From contig JAFYZZ010000004.1 of NCBI GenBank assembly GCA_017548445.1, positions 1-12,227 of the forward strand: a stretch of 12,227 bases of DNA, written 5' to 3'. The translations under genes were made by a program, and so were the position numbers. Below the pieces are notes generated by a model. That model saw only the letters and a program-made list of their open reading frames with translations. It ran no database searches and was not told the DNA's origin. Source of the DNA: Bacteroidales bacterium (lineage in GTDB: Bacteria > Bacteroidota > Bacteroidia > Bacteroidales > UBA932). Within the stretch, counting starts at the first letter, position 1, and the number at the start of each line of letters is the position of its first letter. Positions 5,039-11,174 of this stretch are shown one piece after another.

Positions 5039-6682
5039 TTACCTGAATTTCAGGAACTCCACATCGTTGGCGGCTTTCTCGGCCAGCTTCTCGTTCTTCT
5101 TGACGATCTCCATCGCGGCATTGTAGGCGTTCACATCCCCCTTGCGGGCGGCGATGATGGCCTTCTTGTAGTTGCAGTACGGGCAGTTGCCCTTGATGCT
5201 TTCGGAGGCCTTGTCGAGCTGGTTGGTCAGGATATAGGCAAGCGTCTCGTTGGACGAACCGGTGCCGGCGAGTTTGGCGGCCGCATCCTGATATTTGCCG
5301 TTCAGAATGTCGAGGGTACCCAGGTTGATCTTGCCGTGCTTGCAGGTGACCTTGTTGAACCACTGGGCGGCTTCGGCGTTCTTGCCGTCGCGCAGGGCGA
5401 GGACACCCATCACGTTGTTGTAGCAGTTGCCTTCCTTCTTGTCCATCTTGGCGAAAGCGTCCTTGGCGGCCTTGTTGTCACCCTTGTCGAGGCAGGCCAC
5501 GCCGAGGTTGTACCAGGCCTTGTCGGTGCCATATTTTTCAGCAGCCTTCTTGTAGATGGCGATCTTGGAGTCAATGTTCTTGGCGTTGGCGGCGGCACGC
5601 AGGAGAGCGGGCTCGTCGAGCACGTCGATGTTGTTCTCCACGAGGTCGGCCAGTTCATCGGCGGTGTAGTTGGTGTATTCCACATTGGTGATGAAGCGGG
5701 CGCGGCGCAGCTGCGGGAGGATGTTGGTCTTCAGCGAAGAGTAGACCGACGACATGTTCTTGATCTCACGCTCGCGGACGTTCGGGTCGCTGTACATCGA
5801 GAGGACGCGGAGGATGAGTTCCTTGTCTTCGATGTTGGAGTTGTTCACCAGTTCCTGGAAGCCTTCCCAGTCCTCACCGATGGTGCGGGAAGAGACTTCG
5901 CCGGCGTTGAGCTTCTTGGTGATCTTGTCGAAGGCCTTGTTGGCACTCTTCTCGCGGTTGGCGGAGAGCTTGTTGTTGAGGGCTTCGGGACCGTCCGGGG
6001 AAGCATAGGCCACGATTTCGGTGCCCTTGATCTCGCGGCGGTCGTCGTTGGCGAGGGCCTTGAGGGCTTCCTGGAAGTCCTTGACATCGGCGCTCTTGAG
6101 TTCGGAATTACGGACATCGGCGCTGTTGATCAGGTACATGATCTGGGCTTCGGCGGTCTCGGGGATCACTTCCTGATAGCCGTCGGCCATGTAGTGATAA
6201 GAACCGTCGGTGTCGGCGAGCATGTAGGTGCAGTTGGCACCGTCCGCGATCTTGATGTCGGCGGGATACTCATACTCGTTGCCCTTGTAAAACACTTTCG
6301 CACGGCCGACGAGCTCGGATTTCTCCATGCCCGGGACATAGTCGAAGTGCACCTTTTCGGTGATGGTGGCACCGTTCTTGGTGACGGTCTTGAAATTGTC
6401 GGTGATCTTTTCACCCTGGTAGGTGAAGGGTTTGCCGACAGCTTCACCGCCGACATAGAGCATGACCGGCGTCACCTCGAGCGTAGCCTTCGGAAGGAAG
6501 TACTCCGGCGGGAAGGTCACGGAGACGGTGGCATCGATGCTGCCGTTGACGACCTCAAGCACTTCCGGAACGCACTTGATGGTAATCTGGTCGGCCGCGT
6601 CAATCATCTTCTGGGCCTGGTTGCAGGAAGCCAGTCCGAAGCAGAAAACTGCGATGAGCAGCAGATTAATGGATTTTTTCAT
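5039..6682 (-). CDS. Lipoprotein with OmpA-like segment and C-terminal TPR-like repeats
   Basis: A 547-residue exported lipoprotein. The start ATG (6680-6682) gives MKKSINLLLIAVFCFGLASC, a signal peptide with lipobox LASC and lipidated C20. An in-frame start 28 codons upstream has no leader character and was rejected. Residues about 25-190 look beta-rich. About 215-305 resemble an OmpA C-terminal-type fold (AYASPDGPEALNNKLSANREKS compares with the NxxLSxxRAxxV motif), which suggests peptidoglycan contact. From about 390 to the end there are short helical TPR-like repeats (AWYNLGVACLDKGDNKAAKDAFAKM and similar). C500-P-Y-C503 is a thioredoxin-like CxxC inside the last repeats. No acidic export signal follows C20, so the final side of the outer membrane is uncertain. 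It is monocistronic, with its own promoter and terminator. Similar proteins are widespread but uncharacterised in Bacteroidales; an envelope scaffold is my inference. Confidence 0.85.
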   Translation of the reverse strand: MKKSINLLLIAVFCFGLASCNQAQKMIDAADQITIKCVPEVLEVVNGSIDATVSVTFPPEYFLPKATLEVTPVMLYVGGEAVGKPFTYQGEKITDNFKTVTKNGATITEKVHFDYVPGMEKSELVGRAKVFYKGNEYEYPADIKIADGANCTYMLADTDGSYHYMADGYQEVIPETAEAQIMYLINSADVRNSELKSADVKDFQEALKALANDDRREIKGTEIVAYASPDGPEALNNKLSANREKSANKAFDKITKKLNAGEVSSRTIGEDWEGFQELVNNSNIEDKELILRVLSMYSDPNVREREIKNMSSVYSSLKTNILPQLRRARFITNVEYTNYTADELADLVENNIDVLDEPALLRAAANAKNIDSKIAIYKKAAEKYGTDKAWYNLGVACLDKGDNKAAKDAFAKMDKKEGNCYNNVMGVLALRDGKNAEAAQWFNKVTCKHGKINLGTLDILNGKYQDAAAKLAGTGSSNETLAYILTNQLDKASESIKGNCPYCNYKKAIIAARKGDVNAYNAAMEIVKKNEKLAEKAANDVEFLKFR

Positions 6683-6735
6683 AAAAACGTTTTTATTTGT
6701 GAATTGTTGGTTATCCCTATTCGGCTTACATCTTA

Positions 6736-6767
6736 CAAATATATACAAATTTTCGTAACTTTGCAAA
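6736..6767 (-). promoter_or_regulatory. Promoter of the TPR/OmpA-like lipoprotein gene
   Basis: On the minus strand, TTTG (6764-6767) and TATATTTG (6736-6743) are separated by 20 bases, a full match to the Bacteroidota -33 TTTG / -7 TAnnTTTG promoter. Transcription would begin near 6729, leaving a leader of about 47 bases before the ATG at 6682. The leader is AT-rich without a Shine-Dalgarno, as is usual in the phylum. The -33 box abuts the start codon of the divergent gene. Confidence 0.75.
6756..6763 (+). promoter_or_regulatory. -7 element of the sigma-54 activator gene
   Basis: TAACTTTG followed by C is an excellent TAnnTTTG(C) match. It ends only 5 bases before the ATG at 6769-6771, so the transcript would be leaderless or nearly so. 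A matching -33 TTTG is not evident upstream. Confidence 0.55.
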
Positions 6768-6768
6768 T

Positions 6769-7932
6769 ATGGATTTGAATCAGATCAAGCAGCGTTTCGG
6801 AATCATCGGCAATGATCCCGAACTGGACCGGGCCCTTGAGATCGCCCGTCAGGTTGCCCCCACCAACCTCTCCGTGCTGGTCACGGGAGAGAGCGGCGTG
6901 GGCAAGGAGGTCATTCCGCAGATCATCCACCAATACAGCGCGCGCAAACATAACGTCTACCTGGCCCTCAACTGCGGCGGTATCCCGGAAGGTACCATCG
7001 ACTCCGAGTTGTTCGGTCATGAAAAAGGCTCCTTTACCGGCGCCATCGAGACCCGCAAGGGGTATTTCGAAGAAGCCGACGGCGGCACGCTTTTCCTCGA
7101 CGAGGTTGCCGAACTGCCGCTTTCCACGCAAGTGCGCCTGCTCCGCGTCCTGCAGACCGGCGAATTCATCAAAGTCGGTTCGGCCAAAGTCCAGAAGACC
7201 AACGTCCGCGTAGTGGCGGCCACCAACGTCAACCTCCTGGGCGCTATCCGCGACGGCAAGTTCCGGGAAGACCTTTACTACCGGCTCTGCACCGTTCCGA
7301 TCACCATGCCGCCGCTCCGCGAGCGGAAAGGCGACATCCATCTCCTGTTCAAGAAATTCGCCCTCGACTTCGCCGACCAGAACATGGTGCCGGCCATCCG
7401 GCTCACGCCCGAAGCGCAGGAACTGCTGCGTTCCTATCGCTGGCCTGGAAACGTCCGCCAGCTCCAGAGCGTGGCCAACCGCCTGTCCGTGCTGGAGACG
7501 AACCGGCTCGTCACGGCTGAAGTGCTTGCCCGCTACCTGCCGGCCGAAGCGACGAACCTCCCCGTCCGCACCGGCGAGTCCGGCGCCGACTACCTGAGCG
7601 ACCGCGACATCATCTTCAAGATCCTCTACCAGATGCGGCACGATATCGATGACCTAAAAGCCCGCCTGGACGAAGGTCCACTCCCCCGGGAAGAGCGGGA
7701 AGACCCGCAATCGGGCCATTTCCTCATCAGTGCGGAGGATGTTCACTCCAATACGATCCCGCAGGAAACCGGTCTTCCGCTTCAGGAAGCCGTCTCCATC
7801 CAGGATGTCAGCGCGGAACTCATCCGGAAAGCCCTCGAACGGCACGGCGGACGCCGCAAGCCCGCCGCGGAAGAGCTCGGCATCTCGGAAAGGACCCTGT
7901 ACCGGAAAATCAAAGAACTCGGCATCCAATGA
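6769..7932 (+). CDS. Sigma-54-dependent transcriptional activator without receiver domain
   Basis: A 387-residue bacterial enhancer-binding protein. It opens directly with the AAA+ domain (about 10-245): Walker A GESGVGKE (40-47), the sigma-54-contacting loop GSFTGA (87-92), Walker B GGTLFLDE (105-112) and WPGNVRQLQ (225-233). A linker of about 100 residues follows, then a Fis-type helix-turn-helix at 350-387 (RRKPAAEELGISERTLYRKIKEL). With no N-terminal receiver, GAF or PAS domain, it should not be driven directly by a histidine kinase; control by its own level or by a partner protein is inferred. The start gives the family-like MDLNQIKQRFGIIG. Its TGA overlaps the lptE ATG (7929-7932). I saw no clear -24/-12 sigma-54 promoter in the window, so its targets are probably elsewhere; rpoN is not in the window. 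Confidence 0.94.
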   Translation: MDLNQIKQRFGIIGNDPELDRALEIARQVAPTNLSVLVTGESGVGKEVIPQIIHQYSARKHNVYLALNCGGIPEGTIDSELFGHEKGSFTGAIETRKGYFEEADGGTLFLDEVAELPLSTQVRLLRVLQTGEFIKVGSAKVQKTNVRVVAATNVNLLGAIRDGKFREDLYYRLCTVPITMPPLRERKGDIHLLFKKFALDFADQNMVPAIRLTPEAQELLRSYRWPGNVRQLQSVANRLSVLETNRLVTAEVLARYLPAEATNLPVRTGESGADYLSDRDIIFKILYQMRHDIDDLKARLDEGPLPREEREDPQSGHFLISAEDVHSNTIPQETGLPLQEAVSIQDVSAELIRKALERHGGRRKPAAEELGISERTLYRKIKELGIQ

Positions 7933-8438
7933 AACCCTACGCCCGTATCTCTTGCTTTTTACTGGCTGCCTGCCTGACGCTTGCCGGCTGCGGCATCTAT
8001 TCCTTCAGCGGCACCTCCATCCAGCCCGACGTGAAGACCATCTGCATCGAGCCGGTGGTCAACAAGGCGACCAAGGTGAACCCGTCGCTGGCCAACCAGC
8101 TCACAGAGGAATTGAACGACAAGTTCCGCAAGCTGACCAAACTGGAGCAGGTGACGGAAGCAGGCGACCTCAACCTGACCGTCACCATCGATTCGTATGA
8201 CGTGCGCGCCACGGCCGTTACCGCCGGCGAGGTCGCGGCAATGAACCGCCTGACCGTCACCTGCAAGGTGAAATTCACCAACGAGCTTCATCCGGAAGAC
8301 AACCTGGAGCAGTCGTTTGCCAGTTACGAAGACTACAACTCCGAGAATTCCCTCGACATGGTGGAGGGACAGCTCTGCGAGACGATCGTCAAGAAGATCG
8401 TGGATGACATTTTCAACGCAACGGTGGCACAATGGTAA
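7929..8438 (+). CDS. lptE: LPS-assembly lipoprotein LptE, Bacteroidota type
   Basis: A 169-residue lipoprotein with signal peptide and lipobox LAGC (C21), then [21 protein letters not shown], the opening strand typical of Bacteroidota LptE. LptE plugs the LptD barrel in the outer membrane and helps insert lipopolysaccharide. The mature part ([23 protein letters not shown] ... [13 protein letters not shown]) alternates helix and strand as in the LptE fold. lptD is not in the window. The ATG overlaps the stop of the sigma-54 activator, and the 3' end overlaps the next gene by 7 bases (8432-8438), so all three are probably translated together. Confidence 0.9.
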   Translation: MKPYARISCFLLAACLTLAGCGIYSFSGTSIQPDVKTICIEPVVNKATKVNPSLANQLTEELNDKFRKLTKLEQVTEAGDLNLTVTIDSYDVRATAVTAGEVAAMNRLTVTCKVKFTNELHPEDNLEQSFASYEDYNSENSLDMVEGQLCETIVKKIVDDIFNATVAQW

Positions 8439-8974
8439 ACCTGTCGGAACTCACCACTTTCCAGCTCCTGCAACTGCTGGAAGACTGTCCCTGGTTCACC
8501 GTAGCCCGGCGGGAAGCGATTTCCCGGCAGGGCGGCGACGAAGAGGCCTTGCGGCGGGCCGTGGGTCGCGATGCCGTTTTCTTCCTCTCGCGTGACGAGA
8601 TGCTCCGCCTGCTCACCGGCAAGGTCAAGGCGCGGGAAGAAGCGCCGAAGGAAAAGCCCAGCCGCCCCCAATACTATGTCGTGGGCGGCGATTATTTCGG
8701 GCAGCAGGATTTCGAACGGCTGGAGCAGGAGGGTTTTTCGGTCACCACGCCGGTCTTCGGCGCCAAGGCCGGGAGCGTGGAGTATGCGCCCGCCGTGGCC
8801 GAAGAGGTGGACAGCGAGAAAACCATGGTCAGCGAAACGCTGGCGGAAATCTACGCCCAACAGGAGCTTTATCAGCGCGCCATAGCGATTTACGAGAAAC
8901 TTATTTTGCTATTTCCAGAAAAAAGTGCTTATTTTGCGACTCTTATCGAAAAAGTAAAAAATAAAAAACAATAA
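8432..8974 (+). CDS. Small TPR-like protein between lptE and secG
   Basis: A 180-residue protein with no signal peptide and no membrane segment, so probably cytoplasmic. Residues 1-70 are mostly helical and charged ([30 protein letters not shown]). Residues about 122-180 contain one TPR-like helix pair ([29 protein letters not shown]). A comparable gene sits at this place, lptE-X-secG, in other Bacteroidales as far as I recall; its function is unknown. The ATG overlaps the lptE stop. The last 90 bases are much more AT-rich than the rest of the gene and run into an A-rich stretch before secG, where a second promoter may lie. A link to envelope biogenesis is inferred from context only. Confidence 0.8.
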   Translation: MVNLSELTTFQLLQLLEDCPWFTVARREAISRQGGDEEALRRAVGRDAVFFLSRDEMLRLLTGKVKAREEAPKEKPSRPQYYVVGGDYFGQQDFERLEQEGFSVTTPVFGAKAGSVEYAPAVAEEVDSEKTMVSETLAEIYAQQELYQRAIAIYEKLILLFPEKSAYFATLIEKVKNKKQ

Positions 8975-8978
8975 GACA

Positions 8979-9311
8979 ATGCAAGCAGCATACATCACAC
9001 TCTCCATCATCATCGTGATTGCGAGTATTCTCCTGACCATCGTCGTCCTGCTCCAGAATTCCAAGGGCGGCGGACTGGCCGCCAACTTCGCTACCGGCAA
9101 CACGACCTTCGGTGTCCGCCAGACGGCCGACTTCCTCGAGAAGGCCACCTGGACCCTGGCCGCCACGGTCATTGTCCTCTGCGTCGTGGCTACGTTCGTG
9201 ATTCCGCAGCGCAGTTCGCGCCACAGCAACATCAAGAACCAGATCGAGCAGACGGTTCCCGTCGAAGGCGCCCCTGAAATCCCCGTGACCCCGGTCGCCC
9301 CCGAAGAGTAA
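8979..9311 (+). CDS. secG: Protein-export membrane protein SecG
   Basis: A 110-residue subunit of the SecYEG translocon in the inner membrane, which aids SecA-driven export. Helix 1 spans about residues 4-25 and ends in the conserved LLQNSKGGGLA. The loop NTTFGVRQTADFLEKATW is typical of Bacteroidota SecG, and helix 2 spans about 56-76. A Pro/Glu-rich tail of about 30 residues follows and is variable in the family. The gene starts 4 bases after the previous stop, with A-rich DNA before the ATG and no Shine-Dalgarno. It is the last gene of the operon; a strong hairpin terminator begins 20 bases after the stop. Confidence 0.95.
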   Translation: MQAAYITLSIIIVIASILLTIVVLLQNSKGGGLAANFATGNTTFGVRQTADFLEKATWTLAATVIVLCVVATFVIPQRSSRHSNIKNQIEQTVPVEGAPEIPVTPVAPEE

Positions 9312-9330
9312 CGCACAAGGAGAGTCCCCA

Positions 9331-9365
9331 AAAAAAGCCGCCCCTTTCAAAGGAGCGGCTTTTTT
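9331..9365. terminator. Bidirectional terminator between secG and the ABC transporter operon
   Basis: Arms 9331-9341 (AAAAAAGCCGC) and 9355-9365 (GCGGCTTTTTT) pair perfectly. An inner extension CCTTT/AAAGG is separated by one C-A mismatch. An A-run precedes and a T-run follows, so it works on both strands. It ends the secG operon and the convergent ABC operon, whose stop codon (9364-9366) overlaps the T-run. Confidence 0.9.
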
Positions 9366-10167
9366 ATTGGGCGATAAGCCTTCGCGTTGCGGGGTCGAAT
9401 CTCAGGGTGTCACTTCCGAAGAATCGGGAAAGCGAACCGTCGGAGATGAGTTGTTCCGGCGAGCCGCAGACCATCGCGCCGGCGGCTTCCCCGTCAAGAG
9501 AGGCAGGCTGCAGCCAGAGGCGGTCGGCCAGCTGAAGGGCGGTGTCGAGGTCGTGGGTGGACAGGAGAACGGCTTTGTTCCGGGTGTGTGCGAGCGACCG
9601 GAGCGAGGCCATCGTTTCGATGCGGCTGGTGATATCGAGGAAGGCCGTCGGTTCGTCGAGCAGGATGATGGGACACTCTTGTGCGAGGGTTTTGGCGATA
9701 AAGGCTTTCTGCCGCTCGCCGTCGCTGAGTTCCGCGACAAAGCGGTCTTGCTTTCCGGTCAGGCCGACGGTCGTGATGGCCTGTCGGATAGCGGCATGGT
9801 CGCTTTCCCGGAGCGTTCCGAAGAAGCCTGTGTGGGGATAGCGGCCCAAAGACACCAGGTCGTAGACCGTGATGCCGCCCGCCTGCGTCCGTTCGGTCAG
9901 GACAATGCCTACTTTGGCCGAGAGTTCGCCGGGCGAATAGCTGCCAAGTGGCCGCCCTTCGATGAGAACCGTTCCGTCGAGCGCCGGCTGCAGGCCGCAG
10001 AGCGTCCGTAGCAGCGTCGATTTACCGGCCCCGTTGCGCCCGAGCAGGGCGGTGACTTCCCCGGCGAACAGTTTCAGGTCGAGGCCGGGATGCACGATCC
10101 GGCGGCCGGCGCGGGAACTGTAGCCGATGCACAAGTTGCGGGTCTCAATGGCGGGGACGGGTTCCAT
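9364..10167 (-). CDS. ABC transporter ATP-binding protein, FecE/BtuD class
   Basis: A 267-residue ATPase powering a siderophore-, haem- or cobalamin-type importer at the cytoplasmic face. Walker A is GRNGAGKST (43-51), the signature is LSDGE (147-151, in place of LSGGQ), Walker B is IILLDEPT (167-174), and the H-loop histidine is H205 in LLSTHDLD. At the expected Q-loop position the residue appears to be E92 (VLTERTQ) rather than Gln, which I believe recurs in this Bacteroidota subgroup. The start ATG at 10165-10167 shares its A with the TGA stop of the permease (TGATG), which implies coupled translation. The same frame is open far upstream, but that part is an out-of-frame reading of the permease gene. 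Substrate cannot be told from this subunit. Confidence 0.94.
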   Translation of the reverse strand: MEPVPAIETRNLCIGYSSRAGRRIVHPGLDLKLFAGEVTALLGRNGAGKSTLLRTLCGLQPALDGTVLIEGRPLGSYSPGELSAKVGIVLTERTQAGGITVYDLVSLGRYPHTGFFGTLRESDHAAIRQAITTVGLTGKQDRFVAELSDGERQKAFIAKTLAQECPIILLDEPTAFLDITSRIETMASLRSLAHTRNKAVLLSTHDLDTALQLADRLWLQPASLDGEAAGAMVCGSPEQLISDGSLSRFFGSDTLRFDPATRRLIAQ

Positions 10168-11174
10168 CAGTTGAAATAATGGAGATTCTTGCGGTTGACG
10201 ATGACGTAGATGATGACCGGAGCGCCGATGATGGGTGTGATGGCGCTCAGCGGGAGAACGGTATTGCTGCCTGGCGTGACGGTCAGGATGCTGCACAGCT
10301 GCGCGATGCAGCTTCCGGCCAGCAGCGTGACAGGCAACAGGTGCTTGTGGTTGGCGCTGCCCAGCAGCAGCCGGGCGATGTGCGGTACGGCCAGGCCGAT
10401 GAACGAGATGGGACCGCAGAAGGCTGTGACGATGGCGGTCAGTACGCCGGTACAGACGAGGATGGCGACGCGGGCCCGCCGGACATGGATGCCGAGGTTG
10501 GCGGCGTAGGATTCTCCGAGGAGCAGGGCGTTGAGCGGCTTGATGAGCAGCAGCGCACCCAGCAGGCCGGCCAGGGAAAAACCGGCCATCCAGGGCAGCT
10601 TGGCCAGCGAAACCCCGCTGAAATCGCCCATGCCCCACATCACGTATTGATGCACCTTGTCGGCCGAGGCGTGGTAGTTGAGGATGGAGATGACCGAAGA
10701 AGCCAGGTAACCGACCATGATGCCGATGATCAGCAGCATCACGTTGCTCGTCACCTTGCGGGAGAAGCCGAGGATGATGAGCAGCACCACAGCGGCACCG
10801 ACCAGCGCGGCGACAATGGTGGTCAGGTAACTGGCGGCGCCCAGGTAGATCATGGCGATCGCCACGCCGAGATTTGCACCGTCGCTGATACCCAGGATCG
10901 ACGGGCCGGCCAGGGGATTTTTGAACAGCGTTTGGAGCATGAGGCCGCTGACGGCCAGCGATGCGCCGGAAAGCAGGGCCGTTACAGTCTGGGGCAGCCG
11001 CGATTCCAAGACGATATGCCGCCAGGCGTCCTTTCCGTCGTAGGAACCGAAGAGGATGTCGAGCACGTCGCGCAAGGGGATGCGTACGGCTCCGTAGACG
11101 AGGCCGACGAAAAAAAGGACCACGACCGCGACGCCCAGCGCCCCATAGACCCAACGCTGTTTCCGCTTATTCAT
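10167..11174 (-). CDS. FecCD-family ABC transporter permease
   Basis: A 335-residue inner-membrane permease of the iron-chelate/vitamin B12 importer family, with about nine or ten hydrophobic segments. Family motifs are SRLPQTVTALLSGASLAVSG, then LQTLFKNPLAGPSILGISDG, and near the C-terminus CGPISFIGLAVPHIARLLLG, the loop that meets the ATPase. The chosen ATG (11172-11174) gives MNKRKQRWVYGALG, a short positive N-terminus before helix 1; another ATG 9 codons upstream is deeper in the previous gene and less likely. The ATG overlaps the stop of the binding-protein gene by 8 bases (ATGAATAA), and the stop overlaps the ATPase start. It would work as a homodimer. Confidence 0.94.
   Translation of the reverse strand: MNKRKQRWVYGALGVAVVVLFFVGLVYGAVRIPLRDVLDILFGSYDGKDAWRHIVLESRLPQTVTALLSGASLAVSGLMLQTLFKNPLAGPSILGISDGANLGVAIAMIYLGAASYLTTIVAALVGAAVVLLIILGFSRKVTSNVMLLIIGIMVGYLASSVISILNYHASADKVHQYVMWGMGDFSGVSLAKLPWMAGFSLAGLLGALLLIKPLNALLLGESYAANLGIHVRRARVAILVCTGVLTAIVTAFCGPISFIGLAVPHIARLLLGSANHKHLLPVTLLAGSCIAQLCSILTVTPGSNTVLPLSAITPIIGAPVIIYVIVNRKNLHYFN

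Noticed and set aside
5030..6778. A 582-codon open frame on the + strand opposite the TPR/OmpA-like lipoprotein
   Set aside because: Val/Gly/Leu-rich mirror of the real gene, with no promoter or start context. The minus-strand gene has a signal peptide, a lipobox, a promoter and a terminator.
8426..8441. TGGCAC near the lptE end as a sigma-54 -24 element
   Set aside because: No matching -12 (TTGCA-like) at the right spacing, and it lies inside coding sequence.
9364..11154. A single 596-codon frame that would fuse an N-terminal extension to the ABC ATPase
   Set aside because: The upstream 328 codons are an Arg/Pro/His-rich out-of-frame reading of the FecCD permease. The ATPase has a proper ATG at 10167 coupled to the permease stop.
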